Assembly (NCBI GenBank): GCA_958413095.1
Contig: CATYUF010000019.1
Span: forward strand, 1-30,790
Reading direction: 5' to 3'
DNA: 30,790 bases
Source of the DNA: an uncultured Clostridium sp.
Lineage (GTDB): Bacteria > Bacillota > Clostridia > TANB77 > CAG-508
Shown here: positions 7,596 through 16,233 of the stretch, one piece after another
How positions within the stretch are numbered: the first letter of the stretch is position 1
Layout of the letters: every line of letters begins with the position of its first letter
Made by a program: the position numbers and the translations under genes
The notes under the pieces: model-generated
Database searches by the model: none
Seen by the model: only the letters and a program-made list of their open reading frames with translations
What the model was told of the DNA's origin: nothing

Positions 7596-9321
7596 TTTTT
7601 TCCTCCTTCTTTTCTAACATATATATATCATTATAAAATTTATTCTTTTGCATCAATTCTTCATGTGTTCCATAATCTTGTATTTTTCCATCTACTAACA
7701 CATATATTTTATCTAAATTTTCTACACTAGATACTTTATTTGTTATAACAATTAATGTATTCTCTCCGGTCTCTTTTAATAAATTATTCATTATTTTCTT
7801 TTCAGTATTTGAGTCTAATGCAGATAATGTATCATCAAAAATATTAATTTCTCTTGTATTCGATAAATTTCTTGCAATAGATATTCTTTGTTTCTGTCCT
7901 CCTGATAATTTTATTCCTTTTTCTCCAACTATAGTTTTTTCTTTTAATTCAAGTTGCTGTATGTCTTCTTCAAGTTCTGCATTTTTTATAATTTTCTTAA
8001 ATTCATTATCTTTTAAGTTTTCTGCAATATCTACATTTGCTTTAATTGTATCATCTAGTATTATGTTTTGTTGCAATGCATAATTATATTTTGAAAACAA
8101 GCTATCTTTCTTGTACGAATTTATATCTTTTCCATTTATTAATACCATTCCTTCTGGTATATCATAAAAGCCAGATATAATATTCATTAATGTAGTTTTT
8201 CCACTACCTACTTGTCCAATTATTCCTATTTTATCTCCTTTATTAATAATCATATTTATATTTTCTAATACTGGATTTCCAGTGCTGTCATACCAATACG
8301 ATAGATGTTTTACTTCAATTGTATTTATTCTATCTAAGCTTTTTCCGTCTTTTTTATATTCATCTAAATTTAAAAAATAATCAAATCTATCTAATGATTG
8401 TTTTAAATAAGGCATTCTTTCTAATAATCTTTGTGTAGCACCTACAAAATTATGTAATGCATTGCTTATATATCCTATAAAAGCTGTCAATTCTCCTATT
8501 GTCATCATATTTAATTTTATATATTCAATTCCAGCTATAAAGCTAATTATAAAACATAATCCATATAAAATATTGATTACCCTACTTATACGATTTTTGG
8601 CAACGCCAATTTCATAATCTGCTTTATACATTCTTGAATTTATATCTTTAAATTTTTCTATTTGTTTTTCTTGTTGATTATATGATTTAATTAATAAAAA
8701 TCCATCTGTATTTTTCTCTATATTTTTTGATAGTTCTACATATGTCTTTCTTGATATTTCTATTTTTTCTTTTAATTTTTTATAGCAATTCGCTATACAT
8801 ATTCCTGCTATTGGAAATACAGGTATTAACCACAAAGCAAGCATTTTATTAAACTGTCCCCATATAAATACTATTGCTATAATTGGTGTAATTATAATTT
8901 TATCTAAATTAAACCAATTATTTCCTAATATTTTACGTATTGATAATATCTCTTTTGATAAATATGCTAAAAATGCACCTTTATTTTCTTTTTCAAAATA
9001 TTCGGGTTTTACTTTTTGTAAGTGGCTAATCACTCTTTTTCTTAAATATGTATCTGTTTTTCTTGAAACTGTAAAAAACAATATGCGATAAAGTAATCTT
9101 GGTATAAAAACAACACTACAATAAAAAATTAACCAGCAAGCTTCTTGTATAATAAGTTCTTTGCTTACAGTAGTTTGAGAAAGCATATCTAATATTTTTC
9201 CTATACTTTCTGGAATTTTAAAAGCTAGATAAATAACTATTGTATGAAATACTATTCCCAGTAAGTGATATGGCAATATTCTATTTAATTCTTCTGTTAT
9301 TATTTTATTGTATTTTTTCAT
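7567..9321 (-). CDS. ABC exporter half-transporter (TMD-NBD), degenerate-site partner
   Basis: A 584-residue half-transporter with about six membrane segments (residues 15-290) and an NBD: Walker A GQVGSGKT at 369-376, signature LSGGQ at 472-476, Walker B INIFDD with D497 where the catalytic Glu should be, and N528 (ITNKVSS) in place of the switch His. The two substitutions mark it as the degenerate half of a heterodimeric exporter of the TM287/288 or LmrCD kind. Its partner is the overlapping downstream gene, which keeps Glu and His but has a poor signature, so motif loss is distributed as expected for one active and one silent ATP site. RBS AAGGGG precedes the ATG. Cargo could be a drug, lipid or peptide. 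Confidence 0.85.
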   Translation of the reverse strand: MKKYNKIITEELNRILPYHLLGIVFHTIVIYLAFKIPESIGKILDMLSQTTVSKELIIQEACWLIFYCSVVFIPRLLYRILFFTVSRKTDTYLRKRVISHLQKVKPEYFEKENKGAFLAYLSKEILSIRKILGNNWFNLDKIIITPIIAIVFIWGQFNKMLALWLIPVFPIAGICIANCYKKLKEKIEISRKTYVELSKNIEKNTDGFLLIKSYNQQEKQIEKFKDINSRMYKADYEIGVAKNRISRVINILYGLCFIISFIAGIEYIKLNMMTIGELTAFIGYISNALHNFVGATQRLLERMPYLKQSLDRFDYFLNLDEYKKDGKSLDRINTIEVKHLSYWYDSTGNPVLENINMIINKGDKIGIIGQVGSGKTTLMNIISGFYDIPEGMVLINGKDINSYKKDSLFSKYNYALQQNIILDDTIKANVDIAENLKDNEFKKIIKNAELEEDIQQLELKEKTIVGEKGIKLSGGQKQRISIARNLSNTREINIFDDTLSALDSNTEKKIMNNLLKETGENTLIVITNKVSSVENLDKIYVLVDGKIQDYGTHEELMQKNKFYNDIYMLEKKEEKNEIYIKEKC

Positions 9322-9457
9322 TTAAATTCCCCTTTTGTTTAATATTTACTTCCTTATTATCTATTTTTATTTCTAAATTCAAATTTAAAATCTCAATTTG
9401 CTATTTCCTTTAGATTCCATTTTATATTCATTCTTTATCTCTTACTATTTATTTTTC

Positions 9458-11149
9458 TCACAAATTTGCTAATCCATAGTATGTTCCTTTTTCACTTAGT
9501 AATTTAGCATGACTTCCATGTTCACTGATTCGTCCATCTTCTATTACAAGTATATTATCAAAATTTTCAACACTATCTAATGTATGTGTAATAACTATTA
9601 TAGTTTTTATCTTTGAAATTTTTTCTATAGCTTTTTCAATTTGAATTTTACTACTTTTATCTAAACTGCTAGTAACTTCATCAAAATTATTATTATTTTC
9701 TTCAATTATCTCATCATATTTATTCGGCAAATTTTCAATAAATTCATCTATATTAGCCAATCGGCAAGCCTCTTTTATTTCATTCTGACTTGCTTTCGAA
9801 TTTACCATTAGTAAATTATCTTTAATGCTCATATTAAATAACATTGGTTCTTGATTAACTATTGTAATTGCATTTCTTAAGCTTTTTTCAGAAAAACTTT
9901 GTATATCATGTCCATCTATCAAAATTTCCCCTTCATAATCGTCATATTGTTTTAAAAGTAATTTGAATATTGTTGTTTTTCCTTCTCCACTCATTCCAAT
10001 AATGGCATTCTTTTTTCTACTTTCTATCTTAAATGAAATATTATTTAAAACATTTTTATTATTTTCATTATAACTAAATGATACATTCTTGAATTCTATA
10101 TTTCCATCAATTATATTGTAAAAATTATTTCCAAACTTTTCTTTTTCCAATCTATCATCTTCTAATAAATCCTTAATTCTTTTCATATTTGCTGTAAATT
10201 CTGAAATTCCAAAGTCATGTTCAATAATTCTATGAAATACATCATCTATAATATTTGTCATATATGTAATAAGTAACATTGCTGTTTCAACATTCATATT
10301 TGCATTTTTTAAATTTTGTATAATATATAATAATATTATTGCATCTCCTATAATCCTAATTGTCCACTTAGCTGTATTAACATTCTTTCCTAATAATCTT
10401 CTTGTTGTTCTTATATCTTTTAATTTATTTATATCTTTTTCAAATATTTTATAACACTTTTCTTTTAAATCTAAAGCTTTTATTTCTCTAATACCTTTTG
10501 TTGATTCATTTACAAGAGTAGCATAATTATCACAATATTCAAACTCATCATGTAAATATTTTTTTGATTTGTTCAATTGTATTTTAAATAGAAATAAGCT
10601 TAACCCTGATATTATTGTTACTCCTAACCCAATTTTCCAATCTATAAAATATATTATGATTAACATTACTGCTGATGTTACTATATATGCTGTTTCTTGC
10701 AATAACGAGCTTATTGTACTCATCATTCCACTATCTGCTGCTTTTATAGTTGTAAATATTTTTCCAGACTTCATATTTTCAAATGAATTCATTGATAAAG
10801 ATAAAATTTTATAGTAAATTTTTTTCTGGATGCTTGCAGATATCTTCTCACCTGTACTTATTACTATTTTTCTATATTTATTGTGACAAAATGTTATCGA
10901 AAAAATACGCAATAAAGCACATATTATTACTAATTTAGTTGCTTTTTCAAAGTTCAAGCTCATTATATTTGCAATTAATTTTGAATTCATTGTTGTATAA
11001 ATCATAGCTGTAATTACAAATATAACCATAAAGATAGTTCCTATAATATAAGATTTCCTATTTTCTTTAGAATATTTAAGTAAATCTTTAAATGCTGAAA
11101 AAAAGCCATATTTTTCTTCTTGGTTTTTAACTTTATTTTTTCTATTCAT
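9458..11149 (-). CDS. ABC exporter half-transporter with signature and Walker B motifs deleted
   Basis: A 563-residue TMD-NBD protein. Membrane segments lie in residues 30-300; the NBD has Walker A GMSGEGKT at 385-392, Q433 and a switch H522 (VITHTLDS). Between them IIEENNNN (481-488) is followed at once by FDEVTSSLD (489-497). In this family the LSGGQ signature, the RxxIARA helix and the hydrophobic lead of Walker B, about 25 residues, belong at that point. The frame is preserved, so a full-length but probably hydrolysis-defective protein could still be made. RBS AGGAG is 6 bases before the ATG. It is followed by the heterodimeric exporter after 136 bases. It may be a decaying gene or a structural partner; the clean in-frame gap suggests a recent deletion. 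Confidence 0.75.
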   Translation of the reverse strand: MNRKNKVKNQEEKYGFFSAFKDLLKYSKENRKSYIIGTIFMVIFVITAMIYTTMNSKLIANIMSLNFEKATKLVIICALLRIFSITFCHNKYRKIVISTGEKISASIQKKIYYKILSLSMNSFENMKSGKIFTTIKAADSGMMSTISSLLQETAYIVTSAVMLIIIYFIDWKIGLGVTIISGLSLFLFKIQLNKSKKYLHDEFEYCDNYATLVNESTKGIREIKALDLKEKCYKIFEKDINKLKDIRTTRRLLGKNVNTAKWTIRIIGDAIILLYIIQNLKNANMNVETAMLLITYMTNIIDDVFHRIIEHDFGISEFTANMKRIKDLLEDDRLEKEKFGNNFYNIIDGNIEFKNVSFSYNENNKNVLNNISFKIESRKKNAIIGMSGEGKTTIFKLLLKQYDDYEGEILIDGHDIQSFSEKSLRNAITIVNQEPMLFNMSIKDNLLMVNSKASQNEIKEACRLANIDEFIENLPNKYDEIIEENNNNFDEVTSSLDKSSKIQIEKAIEKISKIKTIIVITHTLDSVENFDNILVIEDGRISEHGSHAKLLSEKGTYYGLANL

Positions 11150-11165
11150 AATTTACTCCTACTGT

Positions 11166-11454
11166 TTATTTTATTTTATATTCTTTACATGTGTTTCCTA
11201 TTAATTTATTTATGTTTTTTGGTTCATCTTCTATCATTATATCTATATCATATCTTTTACAATGTTCACCTTTGTTAGTTACATTAAAATAAATTTCATC
11301 ATAATAGATTTCATTTAAACATATCGGTTGTATCAAAAGCATTTATATCTTCTATTTGATATTTCCCTATTTCATTGCAATATTTACTTCCATAAGTAAG
11401 ACAAAAATCATAATGAGAGTTTAATACTCCATCTATATCTATTCCTATTTTCAT
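11166..11454 (-). pseudogene. Decayed HAD 5'-nucleotidase gene (copy B)
   Basis: It starts with ATG overlapping the NUDIX copy B stop (ATGA) and reads MKIGIDIDGVLNSHYDF, the same opening as the nucleotidase half at 3654-5099. The frame stops (TGA) at 11311-11313 after 47 codons. A different frame then continues as NEIYYDEIYF...NKGEHCKRYDIDIMIEDEP, equivalent to NAYNKEEKANVCKENNIDIMIED of the intact gene, and ends at TAA 11166-11168. The central part holding motif II is missing and the nucleoside hydrolase half is absent. Thus a frameshift and an internal deletion have destroyed it, while the NUDIX gene in front stays intact. Confidence 0.75.
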
Positions 11455-11894
11455 AATATATTTTCCCTTTTTTCTATAAACCTTTCCATAATATATCTTT
11501 GCCATTCTCTAAACATTTTGTTTACATATTCTTCTGGTCTTACCCATAAAACTTTATGATCTTTTTCAATTGGCTCTGCTATTTTTTTATCAAACTCTGC
11601 AATATAGACATTTGCTATTACTTCTAAATATCCTTTATCTTCAGCAAATATATGAGAACCAACTTCTTCAAACTCTCTAATATTTTTTATGGAATAGCCT
11701 GCTTCTTCAATCATTTCTCTTTTTAGTGCTTCTAATTTAGTTTCGCCATTTTCTATACCTCCACCTAAGTAGAAATAATCTTCTCCATCGGTTACAATTC
11801 CTACTTTGTCATTATTTTTATTTACAATAATTGCATATGCTCCTGGTCTTTTTCTATATTCAACATTTTCTTCTTTACTTCCTACATATTTCAT
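11451..11894 (-). CDS. NUDIX hydrolase, copy B
   Basis: A 147-residue NUDIX domain with the full box (G45, E51, R59-E60, E63-E64, G66), about 92% identical to copy A at 5099-5539. Differences are scattered and conservative (for example V19A, L47I, R7K), so both are probably functional. Its upstream about 85 bases also match those of copy A. The stop overlaps the start of a broken nucleotidase gene. The MFS carrier gene ends 88 bases upstream. Role: hydrolysis of a nucleoside-diphosphate-linked compound; substrate unknown. Confidence 0.9.
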   Translation of the reverse strand: MKYVGSKEENVEYRKRPGAYAIIVNKNNDKVGIVTDGEDYFYLGGGIENGETKLEALKREMIEEAGYSIKNIREFEEVGSHIFAEDKGYLEVIANVYIAEFDKKIAEPIEKDHKVLWVRPEEYVNKMFREWQRYIMERFIEKRENIL

Positions 11895-11982
11895 TTTTTA
11901 TTCATCTCCAATTTAATATTATTCCTCATTAAGATTAATTTTCTTAATTAACGCTCCTAGATAATCAAACAATGCTAATGCA

Positions 11983-13152
11983 TTAAACTCTCTCTCTTAA
12001 ATAAATCAAATAGTATGCTAGTCCTATTTGAAAAATCATAAATATTGCAGATAATCCAAACATATATTTAAGTCCTATTTCATACATTATTCCGCAAAGA
12101 AATACGCCTATTGCTTCACCTAAAAATCTTATGACATATCTTACATTGGCAAATGATAATTGATGGTCATTATCAACGCGATTTATATATACTCCATCAC
12201 ATATGTTCTCATATGATGTTGAAATTAATAGTGACCATGTTATCGCTACTAGAGTTATCATTAAATTATTTGATATAAAAGCAATTACATATCCAATAAA
12301 TCTTATTCCAAATTTTATAGTTATTGTTAAATAATCGTTTTTTGGTGTTAAATATTTAAGTGCTAATATACCAACTCCATCAGCAATTAATCCTACAATT
12401 AGTAAATAATTGGTTGCAATACTATCCGAAAAAGCAAAATAATTAGTTAATGTTAGCATTTTCAATCCTAAAGCAGTTGACATTGCTATTGTACCGATAA
12501 ACATATCTAGTAAATATAATGATAATATTTTACTTTTTAATATATATTTAATCATCGAATTGTTTTTCTTTTGTTTTTCTTCTGTATTGTTAATTTTTAT
12601 ATTCATCATAGTAATTATCGAAATCGCTAAAAATATATTTGATATTATTAAACAAGTATTGTAATTTACTAACATTCCTGCAATACTTTTACCTATAAAA
12701 ATTCCTCCAAATAAAATTCCTATATCTCTAAATAAATATTCTGTTAATTTTCTTTTGCTATATATCGTATTATTCTTTACAATGGTTGTTAATAATGGAT
12801 ATATACTTGTTATAATTATATATTCCATTATTATATCTATTACTATAGTTAATTTTATTAATTCTAATTGATTAGTTCCATTTAGGTAATATAAAGCTAA
12901 CATATTAATAAATTTTATAATCAAAATAAATGTTAATGATTTTTTCAATTTATTTAATGTTATATACCCTCCTATTAAAGATATTCCTATAACGCCTATA
13001 AATGTTCCTATACTTATGATATTACTTATTTGTGTTATAGAAAAATTATTATCTTGCAGCCAAAGCTGTCTAAAATTCCCCCACAATCCAATAGAAATGC
13101 TAAAAAAGGCTAACATTATCAATATCTTATTTTCATCTTTTATATTTTTCAT
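11983..13152 (-). CDS. Major facilitator superfamily (MFS) transporter
   Basis: A 389-residue, strongly hydrophobic protein with about 11-12 predicted membrane segments in two halves, split by a charged central loop (INNTEEKQKKNN, near residues 188-199). The N-terminal part (FRQLWLQDNNFSITQIS, then GGYITLNKLKK as a loop 2-3 equivalent) and the late RNVRYVIRFLGEAIGV-like stretch fit an MFS carrier. The ATG overlaps the stop of the HAD nucleotidase (ATGA), so translation is coupled. Coupling to a nucleotidase suggests uptake or export of a nucleoside-like or phosphate-ester product, which is inference. No motif gives the substrate. Confidence 0.7.
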   Translation of the reverse strand: MKNIKDENKILIMLAFFSISIGLWGNFRQLWLQDNNFSITQISNIISIGTFIGVIGISLIGGYITLNKLKKSLTFILIIKFINMLALYYLNGTNQLELIKLTIVIDIIMEYIIITSIYPLLTTIVKNNTIYSKRKLTEYLFRDIGILFGGIFIGKSIAGMLVNYNTCLIISNIFLAISIITMMNIKINNTEEKQKKNNSMIKYILKSKILSLYLLDMFIGTIAMSTALGLKMLTLTNYFAFSDSIATNYLLIVGLIADGVGILALKYLTPKNDYLTITIKFGIRFIGYVIAFISNNLMITLVAITWSLLISTSYENICDGVYINRVDNDHQLSFANVRYVIRFLGEAIGVFLCGIMYEIGLKYMFGLSAIFMIFQIGLAYYLIYLRERV

Positions 13153-13745
13153 TTTATTTTGTTTAATTCTCCTATAAATTTATATATTTTGTTCCAATTT
13201 TCTAAATCAACTATCTTGGCATTTTCGCTAATTTCTTTGCTAATCCTTATTACTTTTATACCTTCTTTTAGAACATCTAAGCAATTATTTAATTGGTCAT
13301 CTATGAACAAATCTATATTTTCTTTTTTACATATTATTCCCTTTTTTCTTGCATTCACTATTAATTTATCATACTCTATATTATTTTTATCTAGCCATTT
13401 TTTACTTAAAAGATATGGATTATCATGAAATTCTCTATCTCTTGCTGTTATTATAAATATTTTATGTCCTTCTTTTCTTAATCTATTAATTGTTTCTACA
13501 GCATTAATTCTAGGTTTTGCTTTATTCGTTATTTCCTCTTGAATATTCTTTAAAAAATATTTTAATTCTTCATAATTAAATTCAAATTTCTTTTTATATA
13601 AATCGCCATTGTTTTTTATATCTTCCAAAGCATTTTCTGCACTATTAATATTTTTTCCTAGTTTTACTGCATATTCATATGCTGCATTATTTAATTCATC
13701 TTGAACTTCTGTTATTGTATTATCTATATCAATTCCTATTCTCAT
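13149..13745 (-). CDS. HAD 5'-nucleotidase-like phosphatase (NT5C type)
   Basis: 198 residues with D5 and D7 in GIDIDNT, IITARD at 97-102, a NARKKGIICKKENIDLFIDD stretch carrying the motif III Lys and motif IV acids, and a closing VDLENWNKIY. The same architecture occurs in the nucleotidase half at 3654-5099 and in the broken copy at 11166-11454, but this one is more diverged and has no nucleoside hydrolase attached. RBS GAAGGTG precedes the ATG. It lies 20 bases after the histidine phosphatase and overlaps the MFS gene. Likely reaction: dephosphorylation of a nucleoside monophosphate or similar ester in the cytoplasm. Confidence 0.8.
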   Translation of the reverse strand: MRIGIDIDNTITEVQDELNNAAYEYAVKLGKNINSAENALEDIKNNGDLYKKKFEFNYEELKYFLKNIQEEITNKAKPRINAVETINRLRKEGHKIFIITARDREFHDNPYLLSKKWLDKNNIEYDKLIVNARKKGIICKKENIDLFIDDQLNNCLDVLKEGIKVIRISKEISENAKIVDLENWNKIYKFIGELNKIK

Positions 13746-13765
13746 TCTTTCACCTTCAATTTTTG

Positions 13766-14290
13766 TTACATTTCATATTCTTTAATTTCACAGTTTCTTA
13801 ATCCTCTATCTAAAAACATTCCGTCTTTTATACCTTCAAAATATCCATTAAATGCTTTTGATACTCCACTATGTGCAACAATTAATACACTTTCATAATC
13901 TTCTTTTTTTAGGTCTTCTAAAAAGTTATAAATTCTCTTAAAGAACTCTCTTATATTTTCGGATGTGCCATATCTAATTGTTGTATTATAATTCCAATAT
14001 TCATCTCTGTTAGTTACTGTAAGAGGTTTTCCTGATAAATCTCCAGGATCTCTTTCTTTTAGTTTATCATTTATTAATATTTTTTTATTATTTACATTAA
14101 TTATTTGTGCTGTATGTTTTGCTCTTAATAATGGAGAAGATATTATAATATCATAATTTATATTTTTAATTTTTTCTTTCAATTCATTAGCTTGTCTTAT
14201 TCCATTTTCGTTTAAATCTTCATTTTCATTATTGTATTGCTTTAAAGCATTATGTGGCACTTCGCCATGTCTTACTATATATACTTTCAT
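13766..14290 (-). CDS. Histidine phosphatase (phosphoglycerate mutase-like)
   Basis: Numbered from the chosen start, the RHG motif is at R7-H8-G9 (VRHGE), with R56 (SSPLLRAKHT), E79 (KLKERDPGDLSG) and the second histidine H140 (VLIVAHSG): the full set of a branch-1 histidine phosphatase, 174 residues. Such enzymes transfer phosphate from small metabolites to H8. I start at the ATG that shares its A with the nitroreductase stop (TAATG), served by GGAGGAG; a start 7 codons further up would lie inside the nitroreductase and in front of that RBS. It is followed by a HAD nucleotidase after 20 bases. Confidence 0.85.
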   Translation of the reverse strand: MKVYIVRHGEVPHNALKQYNNENEDLNENGIRQANELKEKIKNINYDIIISSPLLRAKHTAQIINVNNKKILINDKLKERDPGDLSGKPLTVTNRDEYWNYNTTIRYGTSENIREFFKRIYNFLEDLKKEDYESVLIVAHSGVSKAFNGYFEGIKDGMFLDRGLRNCEIKEYEM

Positions 14291-14862
14291 TATTTTATCT
14301 CCTCCAACCATTCTAGTATTTCATTTATTTGTTTTCTTGGTCTTGGTTTAGGAGTTTCATCTGGATACCCTATTGAAATTGCCGAGATTAGTTCCATATT
14401 TTCTTTTTTTACTAAATTTGCAATTTTTTCTTGAGTATATACAATATCTCTTATCCATAAAGACCCTAATCCTAAATCTGTAGCTCTTAAACAAATATGC
14501 TCTATTGCAGCACCTATTGATAATGAATCCCCTATAAGCCAATTATCTTCTTTTGGCTTAAATACTAATATTAAAGTTGGAGCTTCTTTCATAATATTTG
14601 CAGTTGCTTTTACACTACTATTTGCATTATATATATTTTTTTCTAGATCAACCTTCGATTTTTTCTGTTGTTCTAACATAATATCTGCAATTTGGTCTTT
14701 TATCTTGTCTTTTACAACAACAAACTTCCAAGGCTGTCTATTTTTTGCAGATGGTGCTAATCTTGCGTACTCTACTAAATCTTCTATAATTTTATTTTCT
14801 ACATCTTTATTTTCAAACTTCCTTATACTTCTTCTGTTTTTTACAGTTTCTATTAATTCCAT
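14290..14862 (-). CDS. Nitroreductase-family FMN oxidoreductase
   Basis: 190 residues, typical for the family. FMN phosphate contacts are visible at R10-R11-S12-R14 (NRRSIRKF), then LAPSAKNRQPWKFVVV at 35-50, the GAAIEHICLRATDLGLGSLWI dimer-core helix at 117-137, and a C-terminal IGYPDETPKPRPRK. These NAD(P)H-dependent flavoenzymes reduce nitro compounds, quinones or enones. Its stop overlaps the histidine phosphatase start. A deleted duplicate of this gene lies at 5661-5848. RBS AAAGGA sits about 13 bases before the ATG. Physiological substrate unknown. Confidence 0.9.
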   Translation of the reverse strand: MELIETVKNRRSIRKFENKDVENKIIEDLVEYARLAPSAKNRQPWKFVVVKDKIKDQIADIMLEQQKKSKVDLEKNIYNANSSVKATANIMKEAPTLILVFKPKEDNWLIGDSLSIGAAIEHICLRATDLGLGSLWIRDIVYTQEKIANLVKKENMELISAISIGYPDETPKPRPRKQINEILEWLEEIK

Positions 14863-14966
14863 TGGCTCTTTTTAATCCTTTCTAGCTTCTTTTAAATTCA
14901 TATAATAATTATTTAAATCTAATTCCCTATTGTTCCAATGCTCTGATTTATATAAAAGAATATATA

Positions 14967-15674
14967 TTATTTCCCTCTTTCATTATTGTTCCTGCATATT
15001 TCAATAAAATATTCAAAGATCTTATTCATATTATCATCTATTTTATATAGACTTTCTGGATGAAATCTTACTCCTATATAGAACTTTTTATTTTTAGCTT
15101 CAATTACATCTGAATACCCATCTTCACAAAAACCAACTTTATCTAATAATGGAGATTCATTAACAGTTCTTTTATGTCTTGAATTAACCATAATTTCTTC
15201 TTTTTTCACTATATTATAAAATTTTGAAGATTTATCAATATGTATGCTATGAACATATTCATCATTAGGTCTATTGTGCTTTTCTGGATTAGAAATCTTA
15301 TAAGTTGTTCCACCTAGACCTCTAACAATACTATTTTGTCCTGCACATATTCCTAAACAGGGTATATCATTATCATAACAATATTTTGCAATAAACGGTT
15401 CAAATGCTTCGTTTGCATTTCCTCCTTGTAATATAATACCATCACATAGTTTTATCTGACTAACTATATTTTCTTTATCAATTAAATTTAAATATTCAAG
15501 CCACTCATCACCTGCTGGTTGAATTTTAGCATTTGGTGTAATTATTCCTATTGCAACTCCTCCATTATCAAATACTGCTTGTTTTACTTCGTTTCTAATA
15601 CGAGAGTCTACCCTTTTTTCGTTTTCATCTCCATCTTTATATTTTGCTACAATTCCTATTATTACTTTATTCAT
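14967..15674 (-). CDS. Class I glutamine amidotransferase-like hydrolase (peptidase C26 / PuuD type)
   Basis: 235 residues. The nucleophile C110 lies in LGICAGQN, preceded by the GIILQGGN strand at 79-86, and the partner His-Glu are H205 and E207 in VRFHPES, completing a class I amidotransferase triad. A stand-alone domain of this length is typical of gamma-glutamyl-GABA hydrolase (PuuD)-like enzymes that cut gamma-glutamyl amides, rather than of a synthase subunit. The start overlaps the end of the GNAT gene by 8 bases, with GGGAG upstream, so the pair is probably co-translated; an acetylase plus a gamma-glutamyl hydrolase would fit polyamine or amine metabolism, as inference. This gene is missing from the eroded duplicate block. 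Confidence 0.8.
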   Translation of the reverse strand: MNKVIIGIVAKYKDGDENEKRVDSRIRNEVKQAVFDNGGVAIGIITPNAKIQPAGDEWLEYLNLIDKENIVSQIKLCDGIILQGGNANEAFEPFIAKYCYDNDIPCLGICAGQNSIVRGLGGTTYKISNPEKHNRPNDEYVHSIHIDKSSKFYNIVKKEEIMVNSRHKRTVNESPLLDKVGFCEDGYSDVIEAKNKKFYIGVRFHPESLYKIDDNMNKIFEYFIEICRNNNERGK

Positions 15675-16155
15675 CTATTTTCAACTCCCTTAATGAATAA
15701 CTATATTGGTCGTTTTTTCCACATTTTACTAATTGAAAGTTATGATTTTTATATATGTTATTTAATTTTTTATTTGATTTTAAGCAATCTAATCGTAAAT
15801 ATTTTTTTCCATCTAATTTTGCTATTTCTTTGCACTTTTCAAAAATAAATTTTCCTAAATTTTTATATCCTACTTTTGTTACTACTTTATAAATATAATA
15901 AGCTAGTGTGGTATCATCCTTCCACTCTTTACTATTGGTTGATAACTCAAAACCTGCAACTATTTCATCATTTTGCTTTATTATATAATAATTTCCACTG
16001 TTTATCGCTTTTTCAAATTCTGATTTTGGATGATTGTTAAGATATTTGCTCCATTGTTTTATATTATTATCTTTAAACCATTTCATTCTTTCTGAATATA
16101 ATCTTATAATAGAATCTATATCATTGATATTTGCTAATTCTGTTTCATAATTCAT
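15667..16155 (-). CDS. GNAT-family N-acetyltransferase
   Basis: 162 residues with a GNAT fold pattern: an N-terminal NINDIDSIIRLY opening, YYIIKQNDEIVAGFEL strands, AYYIYKVVTKVGYKNLGKFIFEKCKEIA (motif A region, with K-G-Y-K-N-L-G replacing the usual Q/RxxGxG/A) and KYLRLDCLKSNKKLNNIYKNHNFQ (motif B). The slightly altered acetyl-CoA loop is seen in many family members. RBS GAGGAGG precedes the ATG. The end overlaps the amidotransferase start. A short fragment of this gene is present at 5926-5976. Acceptor unknown. Confidence 0.8.
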   Translation of the reverse strand: MNYETELANINDIDSIIRLYSERMKWFKDNNIKQWSKYLNNHPKSEFEKAINSGNYYIIKQNDEIVAGFELSTNSKEWKDDTTLAYYIYKVVTKVGYKNLGKFIFEKCKEIAKLDGKKYLRLDCLKSNKKLNNIYKNHNFQLVKCGKNDQYSYSLRELKIDE

Positions 16156-16233
16156 ATTCTATCTTCCTCCTCAATGATTTTTTTACGATTTTATACAATT
16201 TATTGTAAATACAATTACTTACTTTTTTATATT

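Noticed and set aside
9322..9457. Fragment reading MNIKWNLKEIAN in the gap between ABC genes.
   Set aside because: It stops after 12 codons and no second matching piece is visible, so I cannot support a gene remnant.
14357..14542. Second minus-strand frame inside the nitroreductase gene.
   Set aside because: It overlaps the intact enzyme fully, is rich in Arg and Cys without motif, and has no ribosome site.
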